A DNA stretch of 64,000 nucleotides from Haloferula helveola (GTDB taxonomy: Bacteria; Verrucomicrobiota; Verrucomicrobiia; Verrucomicrobiales; Akkermansiaceae), in assembly GCF_037076345.1 (NCBI RefSeq), contig NZ_AP024702.1:5270001-5334000 (forward strand). The letters run 5' to 3'. The notes under the pieces are model-generated. The model did not search any database, was not told where the DNA came from, and worked only from the letters and a program-made list of their open reading frames with translations. Below are positions 55,537 through 64,000 of this stretch, piece by piece. Position numbers and translations under genes: made by a program. Numbering within the stretch: the stretch's first letter is position 1; each line of letters begins with the position of its first letter.

Positions 55537-56625
55537 TTATGATTTTTTCGCGGAGGGCTTGTAAAACGGTTTCTTCACGACAACGGCCGGGAACTTGCGG
55601 CCCCGCACGTCGATCTGGAGCTCGGTGCCGACTTTCGCCGATTCCCGTGGGAGGTATGCCAAACCGATTCCTTTCCCGAGGCTCGGCGACAGCACCCCGC
55701 TGCTCAATTCGCCGAGCAGTTCTCCATCCGCCGAGTGCACGGCGTAGTGGGCGCGGGGAGGCGCTCCTTTTTCGAGGTATTCGATCGCCGCCAGACGCTG
55801 GTCGGGTCCGGATTCCTTCTGGCGGGCGAGCACTTCGCGCCCCGTGAAGTCGCCTTTCTCGAGATCGACGAAGAAGCCAAGTCCCGCCTCGACCGGCGTC
55901 CGGTCCGGGGCGAGATCATTACCGTTGAGCGGATAGCACATTTCGAGGCGCAGGGTGTCCCGCGCACCAAGACCGCACGGTTTCACGCCGGCATCGACAA
56001 ACTTGCGGAAGACGGACGCACCCTCCGCGGCGGAGCAGAAGAGTTCAAAGCCGTCCTCACCGGTGTAGCCGGTCCGGCACACGATCACTCCCAATCCGAT
56101 CTGGGAGATCCCGTTCCGCTCGGGGAGTTCGGCGTCGGGAAAGACCTTGGCAAAGGCAGCCGCAGACTCCGGTCCCTGGACGGCGACGCCGGCCCAATTG
56201 TCGCTGTCATCGAGCAGCGTGGTGCCTTCAGCAGCATGGGAAGCGAGCCACTCGCGGTCCTCGTCGATCTTCGACGCGTTCACCACTAGAAAGAATTCCT
56301 CATCTCCGAGGCGGTAGATGATCAGGTCATCGATCACGCCTCCCTTCTCGTTCAGCAGAAAGGAATACTGACCCTGCCGATCGGCCAGCTTGGCAACATT
56401 GTTTGCCAGCATCCGGTTGAGCCACTCGAGCGCGGCACCTCCACTGACAAAAAACTGCCCCATATGGGAGATGTCGAAAATTCCGGCGGTCGTTCGAACT
56501 GCGGAGTGTTCGTCCATGATCGACGAATACATCACCGGCATGTTCCAGCCCGCGAAGGGCACCATACGGCCGCCTAGCTCCAAGTGGACCGATTCGATGG
56601 GCGAGCTCTTCAGGGACTCTGACAC
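55537..56625 (-). CDS. gcvT: Aminomethyltransferase, T protein of the glycine cleavage system
   Basis: Transfers the one-carbon unit from lipoyl-GcvH to tetrahydrofolate, releasing ammonia. 362 residues. Conserved elements are [31 protein letters not shown], the folate-site segment [20 protein letters not shown] and the late [13 protein letters not shown]. It is the first cleavage gene on the minus strand; I see no glycine riboswitch in the short gap upstream. The preceding gene is a hypothetical secreted protein 54 nt away. Confidence 0.97.
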   Translation of the reverse strand: MSESLKSSPIESVHLELGGRMVPFAGWNMPVMYSSIMDEHSAVRTTAGIFDISHMGQFFVSGGAALEWLNRMLANNVAKLADRQGQYSFLLNEKGGVIDDLIIYRLGDEEFFLVVNASKIDEDREWLASHAAEGTTLLDDSDNWAGVAVQGPESAAAFAKVFPDAELPERNGISQIGLGVIVCRTGYTGEDGFELFCSAAEGASVFRKFVDAGVKPCGLGARDTLRLEMCYPLNGNDLAPDRTPVEAGLGFFVDLEKGDFTGREVLARQKESGPDQRLAAIEYLEKGAPPRAHYAVHSADGELLGELSSGVLSPSLGKGIGLAYLPRESAKVGTELQIDVRGRKFPAVVVKKPFYKPSAKKS

Positions 56626-56679
56626 GCCGGGAACCTGAAAATCAGAGGATCAAAAGTCAAATCCACCCACAGATTGTGC

Positions 56680-58116
56680 CTATTTTCGACCCACGCGTGG
56701 ATCATAGACCCGGTCAAACCGGTCGAGATAGCCGGAGATGGGATCATCGCGCTCAACCCGTGGCCGTTCTTCCAACTCCTTCTTGAGCTCGAGGTAGTCA
56801 TCGAAGCTGCCGCTTAGCTCGTTCGCTTGGGAAATCTCGACGTAGTCCATGTAGTCCCGTGCCCGCAGCGCCCGGCTGGCCATGATTTCCCGCATTTCCG
56901 CGAGGTCGGCCAGAGCTTCCGCAGTCGAACCTTTCGCCCCCTTGTCGGCCCAGCTGACCAGCAGTTCCTGATACTCGAAGAGTAGGGGCCGGTAGGAGGG
57001 GAAACACCGGTAGCTGAGACGGTTCAAGGCCTCTTGAGCGGGACGAATCACCATGAATCTCTCAGCTTCATCGAGATCCGGCAGATTCTCCAGCGACTCG
57101 AAAGACGCGGTGCGGGCAAGTCCTTCACCATCCTCGTACCGGAGAGTCAATGCCGCCGCCAATGCCTTCTCGGATTCGGCAATGCCCATCGAGTCGGTGA
57201 TCGGAGCATCGGCCAGCTTCGCCAAGGTCAATGCCCACCACTTCACCAAGCTGCGCTCGGACAGGTTCAGCTCGGGAAAGTGGCGCCGCATCAGGATCGG
57301 ATACTCACCTTCAAAGCGGGCGATCTCGTCGCAGAATCCCGCAAAGGCCTCCTGCCCCCGAGGTTGCTCGAGCAATGCCATCACCAGAGCCCCGGATAGC
57401 ACGCGGAACATGGTCCGCGAGACGCCGTCGAGACGAGCGAAACCCGCTTCGTCGATCCCGAGCAGCTGATCCATGGTGAAGTGTCCGCCCCGTTCAAACA
57501 CCCCTTGGTAGAGCGCCCGATCTCCGAGGCCTGAGCGCCACTTTTCCGCTTCGCGGAGACCCTCCACGAGCCACACCGGAGCCTTTAGCGGAGAACCAAG
57601 CCCGCCCGGTTTCACACCCTTGAGCGCCCTTTGGTAGAGCAGTCCAGTGAGCAGCGCTCGCTCCATCTTCTCATTATCCAGCCCGCGAGCCAGATCGACA
57701 TGGATCCGCAGCAGGTAAGTCTCGGCTGTGAACCGCAGTTCGAACGCCAGCGGGCGTGCCCGGGGCTCATCGCCCGGTTGTCCGTGGAGAATGATCTCGA
57801 TCGGCATCGTGACATCCGGCGATTTTTCGCCAATCAGACGGTTGAACCGTTCGCGCACCGATTCCGCCTCAAGAGCCAGCGAGCTTCGTTGCGGGCCGAC
57901 TCCACCGGACACCCCGAATTGCCCGCTCGCCGATTCGACCCGGTCTCGCAACTGGATCCCCGGATCGATCTTCGGCTCTTCCATCTCCAAGGGGACATAC
58001 TCGTCACCCGGATCGACCGCGTCCCGATCAAGCAGCGGAACCGCCCTCCCGGGCTCCTCCGCCAGAAGCGGAAGCACCACCAGCCATCCGGCCAAGAATG
58101 ACCGGAGCCACCTCAT
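56680..58116 (-). CDS. Secreted protein resembling a peptidase-MA-like fold without the zinc motif, hypothetical
   Basis: 478 residues with a signal peptide (MRWLRSFLAGWLVVLPLLAE). The middle segment PVWLVEGLREAEKWRSG recalls the W-EG-A helix that follows HExxH in MA-clan peptidases, but the place where HExxH should lie reads ALLTGLLYQRA, so a catalytic zinc site is missing. This similarity is my inference. The C-terminal part is helical with charged repeats (DDYLELKKELEERPRVERDD). Its start overlaps the preceding gene by 4 nt (ATGA), so both form a translationally coupled pair. Confidence 0.75.
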   Translation of the reverse strand: MRWLRSFLAGWLVVLPLLAEEPGRAVPLLDRDAVDPGDEYVPLEMEEPKIDPGIQLRDRVESASGQFGVSGGVGPQRSSLALEAESVRERFNRLIGEKSPDVTMPIEIILHGQPGDEPRARPLAFELRFTAETYLLRIHVDLARGLDNEKMERALLTGLLYQRALKGVKPGGLGSPLKAPVWLVEGLREAEKWRSGLGDRALYQGVFERGGHFTMDQLLGIDEAGFARLDGVSRTMFRVLSGALVMALLEQPRGQEAFAGFCDEIARFEGEYPILMRRHFPELNLSERSLVKWWALTLAKLADAPITDSMGIAESEKALAAALTLRYEDGEGLARTASFESLENLPDLDEAERFMVIRPAQEALNRLSYRCFPSYRPLLFEYQELLVSWADKGAKGSTAEALADLAEMREIMASRALRARDYMDYVEISQANELSGSFDDYLELKKELEERPRVERDDPISGYLDRFDRVYDPRVGRK

Positions 58117-58844
58117 CGCAGCCCTCCCGGAAGCGGCATCTCCAAAGCATTCGGCGAGGGATCCAGCACGAGCTTGCCTTCCTCGATCCGAATCCGGGTC
58201 ATCTCCTCTACGTAATCGAGTTCCTTCTCGGGTTTGCGGCGGTCGCCGGGCGTTCGGTAGAGACCCGCTAGCTCCTGGAATGACGGCAGCACGAGAATCA
58301 GGAAGCCCTCGGGCACCGGCAACTGCCCGAACCTTCCACCCACTCCGGGCTTCGGCAAGCTGTCGTGGTAGGGGCCTCCATCACGAAAGATCTGCGTGGT
58401 GATCTTGCCGCTCGGCTGCTCCAACTGCTCGACCCGCAGATACATCGAGAGGGTCAGAGGATAGCCCGCCACGTCGCGCACGATGATCACCTCGGCCCGG
58501 CCATCTTCGAGACGCACCGCGACATCCTTGATCTTCACTTGGTCGGCAAGGATGCCCCCTTGCTTGGAAGACAGCGTGTCCCGCAGGAACAGATTGATCT
58601 CCTCCTCGGAAATACTGACGTCGTAGTCCCGGTCGGAGGCGTTCGTGAGCACCTCGAGCAGGTCTCTCGACCGCTTACCGATCGCACCCGGCCCCCTACC
58701 ATCGAGGTCCGAAAGATCCTGGGGCTGGGAGATGAAGTAAATCGCGGCACCCAGTCCGGCCAACCCGAGGAAGGCGATCAACGTCGCCAACTTCCCCAAG
58801 CAACCGCCCTTTTTCTTCTCAGAACCTGCGTCCTTATCTCCCAT
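58113..58844 (-). CDS. Single-pass membrane protein with periplasmic domain, hypothetical
   Basis: 243 residues. A cytoplasmic Lys/Gly-rich start is followed by one membrane helix (about 16-40: LATLIAFLGLAGLGAAIYFI) and then a periplasmic domain of mixed alpha/beta character. It includes the recurring ISEEEINLFLRDTL type segment (also common in Verrucomicrobia envelope proteins, from memory) and DVAVRLEDGRAEVIIVRDV. No named family. Overlaps by 4 nt with the downstream secreted protein; 44 nt after the FmdB stop. Confidence 0.75.
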   Translation of the reverse strand: MGDKDAGSEKKKGGCLGKLATLIAFLGLAGLGAAIYFISQPQDLSDLDGRGPGAIGKRSRDLLEVLTNASDRDYDVSISEEEINLFLRDTLSSKQGGILADQVKIKDVAVRLEDGRAEVIIVRDVAGYPLTLSMYLRVEQLEQPSGKITTQIFRDGGPYHDSLPKPGVGGRFGQLPVPEGFLILVLPSFQELAGLYRTPGDRRKPEKELDYVEEMTRIRIEEGKLVLDPSPNALEMPLPGGLR

Positions 58845-58888
58845 GCCCGGGCGTTATGGACAAATGCCGGAGTTTTGCCAAGCCCGGC

Positions 58889-59191
58889 TCAGGCCGAGTC
58901 AGAGGAGGCCGGTTTCGAGGGTTTCGGGTCGGAACCCGAGGACTTCTCGGCGGCAGGCTTCTTCCCGGTCTCCGAATCCTTCTTCTGGCCGCTCTTGTAG
59001 GACTCGGAGCGGTAGTCGGTCTGGTAAAAGCCTCCACCCTTGAAGATCAGCCCCGCCCCGGTTCCCAAAAGACGACGCACGCTGCCGTCGCAGCCCTCGG
59101 CCGGACAATCCGTCAGTTTGGGGTCATTCATGCTTTGGAACACCTCGAACCGGTGCCCGCACTTCTCACAGACGTAGTCGTAATTCGGCAT
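58889..59191 (-). CDS. FmdB-family zinc-ribbon protein
   Basis: Start at ATG 59191 (MPNYDYVCEKCGHRFEVFQS), 100 residues. The N-terminal 45 residues form the FmdB zinc ribbon (CEKCG with a later CPAEGC), and LGTGAGLIFKGGGFYQTDYR follows, also typical for the family. The C-terminal half is Lys/Ser/Pro-rich and disordered. The FmdB family is broadly conserved with loosely defined roles (regulatory or scaffold). First gene of a minus-strand run that continues into the glycine-cleavage genes; divergent from a transpeptidase gene with a 138-nt gap. Confidence 0.93.
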   Translation of the reverse strand: MPNYDYVCEKCGHRFEVFQSMNDPKLTDCPAEGCDGSVRRLLGTGAGLIFKGGGFYQTDYRSESYKSGQKKDSETGKKPAAEKSSGSDPKPSKPASSDSA

Positions 59192-59329
59192 GGCCAATGT
59201 CGCTTGCGCCGCCCCCTCTACCACGTCCGCTTCCCCTTGCAACCCCTCGGTTTGAATCGTGGGGCCACTCACTCACGCCCTTGACCCGCAGCCTCTTGCG
59301 CGTATCTCTTCCGGCACCGGACCGCGACC

Positions 59330-59944
59330 ATGAGATTCTTCCCGCTTCTTTTTCCCGCCTGCCTGCTGCTGGCTTCCTGCAACTGGAATGTCACAGGTGA
59401 CCGGACCAGCCGCTACCTCGCCGCCTACGGACCACCCCAGCAGGAGCAACGATCTCCGACCGACCCCGGAGCCGCCCTTCCGGATGACGCGTCGTATTGG
59501 GCAGGCGACCACGTGAAAGGCTCTCCCCTTGTCCGCATCAACCTGAGCCAGCAGAAGGCGCACTTTTACAAAGGCGGCAAGTTGGTCGGCGTGTCACGGA
59601 TCTCGACGGGTCAGGAAGGTCACGACACTCCCCCGGGCCAGTTCAAGATCATCCAGAAGAACAAGGATCACCGGTCCAACCTCTACGGTGTCTTCAAGGA
59701 CAAGGTGACCGGTCAGGTCGTCAACGATGACGTCGACACCACCAAGGACAAGTGTCCTCCCGGCTGCATTTATGTCGGCGCCCCGATGCCCTACTTCATG
59801 CGATTCAATGGCGGAATCGGCATGCACACCGGTTACCTGCCCGGCTACAGCGCGTCCCACGGCTGCGTCCGGATGCCCGACAAGATGGCCAGGAAGTTCT
59901 TCGAGAATGTAGAAGTCGGCACTCCGGTGATCGTCGAGCGATGA
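59330..59944 (+). CDS. Lipid-anchored L,D-transpeptidase (YkuD family)
   Basis: Peptidoglycan-modifying enzyme forming 3-3 crosslinks or anchoring proteins. 204 residues. Signal with lipobox LLASC at about 13-17, so anchored in a membrane. The YkuD domain holds the active-site motif MHTGYLPGYSASHGCVRMP with the catalytic Cys, and an upstream STGQEGHDTPPGQF substrate-site segment. Its stop overlaps the rhodanese start by 4 nt (ATGA). Confidence 0.94.
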   Translation: MRFFPLLFPACLLLASCNWNVTGDRTSRYLAAYGPPQQEQRSPTDPGAALPDDASYWAGDHVKGSPLVRINLSQQKAHFYKGGKLVGVSRISTGQEGHDTPPGQFKIIQKNKDHRSNLYGVFKDKVTGQVVNDDVDTTKDKCPPGCIYVGAPMPYFMRFNGGIGMHTGYLPGYSASHGCVRMPDKMARKFFENVEVGTPVIVER

Positions 59945-60294
59945 CCTCCGATTTCGACCCGGCGCAGGGCATCGAATTGACCGTCGAGCAGGTCTCCGAA
60001 CTGGCTCCGAAGATCGAATCCGGCACTTGGCGCCTGATTGACTGCCGGGAGGCGGACGAATGGGCGATCAACCGCCTGCCCAACGCCCGCCACATTGCTC
60101 TTTCCGACTTCCGCCCGGGCGCCGAAGCGGCGGCTGCCGACGGTATTCCGTGCATCGTCTACTGCCACCACGGCATGCGCTCGCTCCGGGCTGCCGCCTT
60201 CCTGCGATCGCTGGGTCTCGATCAGGCATGGTCGATGTCGGGAGGAATCGATCTCTGGTCCGACCGCATCGACCCGCAAGTCCCGAAGTACTAG
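59941..60294 (+). CDS. Rhodanese-like domain protein
   Basis: Single-domain sulfurtransferase, 117 residues from ATG 59941. Active-site loop YCHHGMRSLRAAAFL has the catalytic Cys and the Arg at the end of a CxxxxR loop. Upstream LIDCREADEWAINRLPNARH is the CH2A-type signature. It likely moves sulfane sulfur or cyanide sulfur; the physiological donor is unknown. It overlaps the transpeptidase gene by 4 nt and is followed 7 nt later by dtd. Confidence 0.94.
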   Translation: MTSDFDPAQGIELTVEQVSELAPKIESGTWRLIDCREADEWAINRLPNARHIALSDFRPGAEAAAADGIPCIVYCHHGMRSLRAAAFLRSLGLDQAWSMSGGIDLWSDRIDPQVPKY

Positions 60295-60301
60295 AACCAC
60301 C

Positions 60302-60757
60302 GTGCGAGCGATTGTCCAACGGGTCTCCGAAGCATCCGTCGTGATTTCCGGCGAGACCGTCGCGGAAACCGGAACCGGGCTTCTGATTCTTCTCGGTATC
60401 GAGGAGACCGACACCGACGACGATCTCGCGTGGCTCGCCGCCAAGGTCGCACGGATGCGGATCTTCGCGGACCCAGAGGGAAAGATGAATCTCGGAATGC
60501 TCGATCTACCGGAGGCGGGAGCGATCGTCGTCAGCCAGTTCACACTCCACGCCTCGACCCGCAAGGGCAACCGGCCGTCCTTCATCCGGGCTGCCCGCCC
60601 CGAGCACTCGGAACCGCTCTACGAGGCGTTCTGCGCCAGGCTCGAAGAAGAATCGGGAAGAACGGTGGGACGTGGCCGGTTCGGTGCCAACATGAAAGTC
60701 CGGCTCATTAACGACGGTCCGGTTACCATCCTCATCGATTCCAAGCTCCGGGAGTGA
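60302..60757 (+). CDS. dtd: D-aminoacyl-tRNA deacylase
   Basis: Hydrolyses D-amino acids mis-attached to tRNA, protecting translation. Start at GTG 60302 (translated MRAIVQRVSEASVVISGE), 151 residues; frame upstream overlaps the rhodanese gene and is not coding. It has the SQFTLHASTRKGNRPSF segment with the active-site SQ.T and the GANMKVRLINDGPVTI loop (the usual cis-Gly-Pro appears here as DGPVT). Third gene of a tightly packed plus-strand trio with the transpeptidase and rhodanese. Confidence 0.96.
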   Translation: MRAIVQRVSEASVVISGETVAETGTGLLILLGIEETDTDDDLAWLAAKVARMRIFADPEGKMNLGMLDLPEAGAIVVSQFTLHASTRKGNRPSFIRAARPEHSEPLYEAFCARLEEESGRTVGRGRFGANMKVRLINDGPVTILIDSKLRE

Positions 60758-60781
60758 TCGCGCGGCCGACCCAGCCCCGGC

Positions 60782-61975
60782 TCACTCCTTGATCCGCACC
60801 GAGGTTCCGCAGAACGTGCAGTTGAACCATCGGAACAGGATGGTGTGCACAGCGAGCGGGAGGATGTAGCCGATACCCGGAATGTGGTGGGCCTTGCGGT
60901 TCTTGAGGCACTTCCTCGGCATCAGGACTTTCTGTCCGCAGACACGGCACTTCACCCTGCAGGACACCGCGAAATACAGCAGACCGAACACCGGAATCGC
61001 GATTGGAAAAGCGATCACCCAAGACGGAACCCAGGCAAAGCTGTTCGAAGGGTGATCCGAAAGCATCAGCAATGGTGCGGCGACAAGACCGAGCGGAACC
61101 GCCAGCTGGAAAAGGATGAAGATCACGCAGCCGAACCAAACGAGGAACGGACGGTCGTGAAGCACTCCGCGGATGAACCATCGGGAATTCGGATCCTTGC
61201 CCCGATTGGTCGACTCCCGAGCCGTGCGGATCAAACGCACCCGCTCATCCACCGGCGCCTGCTCGGTTTTCGATGGTTCGGCGAGCGGCTCATCCCGGAC
61301 ATCGTCAATGCTGCGCACGCGGGCGGAGTCGATCCCCAATCGGGTACCCGACCGGAAGTCCGCAACCTGCTTGAGACCTCCCGCCTTGCCCCGTGGTTTG
61401 CCGATCGACCCGGGCGCGGGCTTCTTCGAGTTCGACGCCACCGCCACCTCGAGATCACTGACCGCCCGATTAAGCACTTCTGCCGGTTCGATCTCCGAGG
61501 GCCGGATTCCTTGTTCCATCAAGAGACGATTCGGGATCGGTAGCGCCACGGGCGCCCGGTCAAGCATGTCCTGAACGTCCGGATCCGCCTCGAAATTGAC
61601 CGGCCCCTGAGGCACCGGCTCAGGCTCGACGACAGGCTCGCTTTCCTCAACCGCCTCTGCCTCAGCCACTTCATCCACCTCGACCGAAGCCTCCTGCACC
61701 ACGCCGATGGAAACCACCGCAGGCCCGGCTACGGCACTCTGCGGGGCCACCGTATTGCCCTCGGTGGTTTGCCGGGAAAAGCCGACCCACGCGCGGACCG
61801 ACTCGATGCCAGGAGCCGCATCGAGCAAGCCCAAGACACTATTGGCTTTCACCAACTCGGCGTGAAGCGCCTCGGGCTCCACGGTCGCAAGCTCGCGCAC
61901 ATCGGAGAAACCGGCCGCCTCGAGCAGTTCGATTTCTCCGTCTTCGATGCCTTCGATGGATTTGAACGCGACCAT
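60782..61975 (-). CDS. Membrane protein with N-terminal HhH (DUF4332-like) domain and C-terminal zinc ribbon, hypothetical
   Basis: 397 residues. Residues 1-65 are a helix-hairpin-helix-like domain (IEGIEDGEIELLEAAGFSDV) similar to DUF4332 modules. A long acidic/Pro-rich disordered stretch follows (70-240). Then come two or three membrane helices (about 275-340), a cytoplasmic CRVKCRVCGQKV half of a zinc ribbon, a further hydrophobic segment and a final CTFCGTSVR. The split cysteine pairs probably assemble one zinc site at the membrane face. No function known. Converges on dtd with 24 nt between stops. Confidence 0.72.
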   Translation of the reverse strand: MVAFKSIEGIEDGEIELLEAAGFSDVRELATVEPEALHAELVKANSVLGLLDAAPGIESVRAWVGFSRQTTEGNTVAPQSAVAGPAVVSIGVVQEASVEVDEVAEAEAVEESEPVVEPEPVPQGPVNFEADPDVQDMLDRAPVALPIPNRLLMEQGIRPSEIEPAEVLNRAVSDLEVAVASNSKKPAPGSIGKPRGKAGGLKQVADFRSGTRLGIDSARVRSIDDVRDEPLAEPSKTEQAPVDERVRLIRTARESTNRGKDPNSRWFIRGVLHDRPFLVWFGCVIFILFQLAVPLGLVAAPLLMLSDHPSNSFAWVPSWVIAFPIAIPVFGLLYFAVSCRVKCRVCGQKVLMPRKCLKNRKAHHIPGIGYILPLAVHTILFRWFNCTFCGTSVRIKE

Positions 61976-62031
61976 GGGTCGTCTTGCGCGACAGGCCGGA
62001 GACTATCCAACCCTCGCCTCGGAACAAGACA

Positions 62032-64000
62032 TCATCCGAGGGATGCTACCATCTCCTCAAGCTGGGAGAGCTTGCCTTTCCACTCCTCGAGCCGGGCCCG
62101 CTCCTGGTCCACGACCTCGGCAGGAGCCCGCTCGACGAAGCTGGCATTGCCGAGCTTGCCTTCGGATTTCCTCACCTCGATCCGGATCTTCTCGATCTCT
62201 TTCCCGAGGCGGATTTTCTCGGCCTCGACATCGATCAACCCCTCGAGAGGCAGTGCCACCTCACCGATATCGGTAAGTGCCGCCGGCGTTCCCTTCGGTG
62301 CTTCATAAGATGCATCGATCGCGATCTCACCGGCTCCCGAGAGCAGCGCGAGCACACCTTTCTCCCCTTCCAACCAGTTGGGCGCACCCTTCACCACGAA
62401 CTTCACGTCCCGGCGCGTGGCGACGTTGTACTCCGCCTTGAGGTTCCGCAGGCGACCCGCCGACTCGTAAATCGCGGCCGCCTTGGCCTGCTCGGCCTCG
62501 ACTGCCGAACGATCGGCCCCGGCAAGCAAGCCGTCGGCGGCGAGTTCCTTCTCCATGACGAACTCGCCATCGCCGGTAAAGCCCATCCGTTGCGACAGCT
62601 CCTCGGTCACATGCGGCATGTACGGGTGGAGCAGTTGCAGGTAACGCGAGATCACCGCATCGAATACCGCGAGAGTCTTGTCGCGGGCATCCGCGGACGC
62701 GTCCTCACGCAGATCCCCCTTCACCGCCTCGAGGAAGCGGTCGCAGAAATCACTCCAGAGGAACTCGTAAAGCCGCTGCGCGATTTCACCGAAGCGGTAG
62801 TCGGCATAGAGACGATCGAGGTCCGAAGCCAGCGCGTCGAGTTTCGCGATGATATCGACGTGATACGGCGGCAGCTCGCCGAGGGAGGCGGGGCCAACCG
62901 CATACGACGCCGATCCTTCCGCCATCTGGCGGAAACGGCAGGCATTGTAGAGCTTGTTGGCGAAGTTCCGGCCCTCCTCGATCTGTGATTCATCGAATCG
63001 GATGTCAGTGCCGACAGGAGCGATCCTCGTGAGTCCGAACCGCAAACCGTCCGCGCCATACTTCTCCATCAGGTCGATCGGGTCGGGCGAGTTACCGAGC
63101 GACTTGCTCATCTTCCGCCCCTTCATGTCTCGGATCAGACCGGTGAAGTAGACATTGCGGAACGGCAATTCACCTTCGAAGCGGTACCCCGCCATGATCA
63201 TGCGGGCGACCCAGAAGAACAGGATGTCGGGCCCCGTCACGAGATCGCTCGTCGGATAGAATTTCTTCAGTTCGTCGGTCCGCTCTCCAACCCCGGCCAT
63301 CGTCGCGAACGGCCACAGCCAAGAACTGAACCACGTGTCCATCACGTCCTCGTCGCGGACCCACTCATCCGCATCGGCCGGCTCCTCCACCCCCACGTGG
63401 ATGTCGCCTTTGTCGAAGTCCGCCATGTCGAGCGACTCCGCTCCCTTCAGCGCCTCAAGCTTCTCCTTGCGATACCACACCGGAATCTGGTGACCCCACC
63501 ACAGCTGCCGGCTGATGCACCAATCCTGCAGATTCTCCATCCAGTGCGCATACGTCTTGCGCCAGCGATCCGGACGGAAGGCGATCTCACCACTCTCCAC
63601 CGCCTTCGCCGCCTCATCCACGCACGGATACCGAAGGAACCACTGCATCGAAATCCTCGGCTCCACCGGGACATCGGCCCGCTCGGAGAACCCGACGTTG
63701 TTCTCATACTCCTCGACTTCGACCAGCAGGCCCATCTCCTCCAGCTTTGCCGCTGCAAGCTTGCGGGCCTTGAAGCGATCCAACCCGTCGAGATCCGGAC
63801 AGTCCGGACAGTTGATCGTCCCGTCCGGATGCAGCACGTCGATGATCTCGAGGTTGTGCTTGAGACCGATTTCGAAGTCCGCCTTGTCGTGGGCCGGGGT
63901 GATCTTGAGGGCACCGGTTCCGAACTCGATGTCGACATGCTCGTCGGCGACGATCGGAATCTCCGCGGCCGGAAACGGACGCCGCACCATCTTCCCGATA
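62032..64000 (-). CDS. valS: Valyl-tRNA synthetase, 5' end cut by window edge
   Basis: Class I synthetase charging tRNA-Val; about 655 C-terminal residues are visible and the frame is still open at base 64000 (IGKMVRRPF continues upstream). It has the editing-domain segment DIEFGTGALKITPAHDKADF, the KMSKS loop GRKMSKSLGNSPDPIDL, the tRNA-binding anticodon domain, and the ValS-type C-terminal coiled coil (KIRLGKEIEKIRIEVRKSEG). The HIGH motif lies beyond the window. Its stop is 56 nt upstream of the start of the membrane zinc-ribbon gene. Confidence 0.96.
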   Translation of the reverse strand, partial: IGKMVRRPFPAAEIPIVADEHVDIEFGTGALKITPAHDKADFEIGLKHNLEIIDVLHPDGTINCPDCPDLDGLDRFKARKLAAAKLEEMGLLVEVEEYENNVGFSERADVPVEPRISMQWFLRYPCVDEAAKAVESGEIAFRPDRWRKTYAHWMENLQDWCISRQLWWGHQIPVWYRKEKLEALKGAESLDMADFDKGDIHVGVEEPADADEWVRDEDVMDTWFSSWLWPFATMAGVGERTDELKKFYPTSDLVTGPDILFFWVARMIMAGYRFEGELPFRNVYFTGLIRDMKGRKMSKSLGNSPDPIDLMEKYGADGLRFGLTRIAPVGTDIRFDESQIEEGRNFANKLYNACRFRQMAEGSASYAVGPASLGELPPYHVDIIAKLDALASDLDRLYADYRFGEIAQRLYEFLWSDFCDRFLEAVKGDLREDASADARDKTLAVFDAVISRYLQLLHPYMPHVTEELSQRMGFTGDGEFVMEKELAADGLLAGADRSAVEAEQAKAAAIYESAGRLRNLKAEYNVATRRDVKFVVKGAPNWLEGEKGVLALLSGAGEIAIDASYEAPKGTPAALTDIGEVALPLEGLIDVEAEKIRLGKEIEKIRIEVRKSEGKLGNASFVERAPAEVVDQERARLEEWKGKLSQLEEMVASLG

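Noticed and set aside
56626-56700. Glycine riboswitch upstream of gcvT
   Set aside because: The gap to the upstream gene is only 54 nt and has none of the conserved tandem-aptamer core.

Overview
The window is a dense stretch of bacterial chromosome, GC-rich and almost fully coding, cut inside a gene at both ends (dnaJ on the left, valS on the right). I see no rRNA, tRNA, CRISPR, prophage or intact insertion sequence. The gene set points to the Verrucomicrobiota (Verrucomicrobiales, Haloferula/Luteolibacter-like). The pointers are a large secreted propeller-HEAT-CxxCH cytochrome of PVC type, a YfbK-type von Willebrand protein behind an ECF sigma gene, a GspG-type pseudopilin with two tandem GspE ATPases, and a short GAACATCGAACG repeat. 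The assignment is inference; no marker rRNA is present. Many starts lack a clear Shine-Dalgarno, so start choices rest mostly on family alignment and gene spacing.

Layout. 1-4.3 kb (minus): grpE-dnaJ, a GAF/PP2C phosphatase coupled to a STAS antagonist (partner-switching pair) and a small lipoprotein. 4.4-6.3 kb (plus): a Fur-family regulator and argH. 6.3-18.2 kb (minus): the most unusual block, an ECF sigma factor, a 1439-residue membrane protein joining an anti-sigma-like N-terminus to a periplasmic VWA domain, and a giant protein of about 2300 residues with repeated beta motifs and a central membrane cluster. 18.4-20.7 kb (plus): tatC with an oversized loop and a His/Asp-rich tail, then yicC. 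20.7-23.1 kb (minus): cysS-hemB. 23.1-24.6 kb: small membrane and basic proteins. 24.7-30.0 kb (minus): gspE-gspE-gspF-gspG ending in a clear terminator.

30.2-37.9 kb: a voltage-gated-type K+ channel with a zinc ribbon, the tamB-tamA outer-membrane pair, an N-formylglutamate amidohydrolase-like protein and a lipoprotein. 38-39.5 kb (plus): tyrS-grx with two terminators. 40-48 kb: an endonuclease/exonuclease/phosphatase-fold protein, then a minus-strand run (cytochrome, membrane protein, recR, methyltransferase, lipA). 48.1-51.1 kb (plus): ftsY, a minimal ketoacyl-synthase homologue and an L,D-transpeptidase fused to a SerB-like HAD phosphatase, all with overlapping stop/start codons. 51.3-59.2 kb: an orphan HTH protein, then the minus-strand glycine-cleavage genes gcvT-gcvH-gcvP followed by an MTH1-like Nudix gene and preceded by two envelope proteins and an FmdB zinc ribbon. 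59.3-60.8 kb (plus): a second L,D-transpeptidase, a rhodanese and dtd. 60.8-64 kb (minus): a membrane zinc-ribbon protein and valS.

Taken together this is core housekeeping (translation, one-carbon metabolism, protein folding and export) mixed with a large lineage-specific cell-envelope repertoire. The best candidates for undescribed biology are the sigma/VWA/giant-protein module and the transpeptidase-phosphatase fusion.
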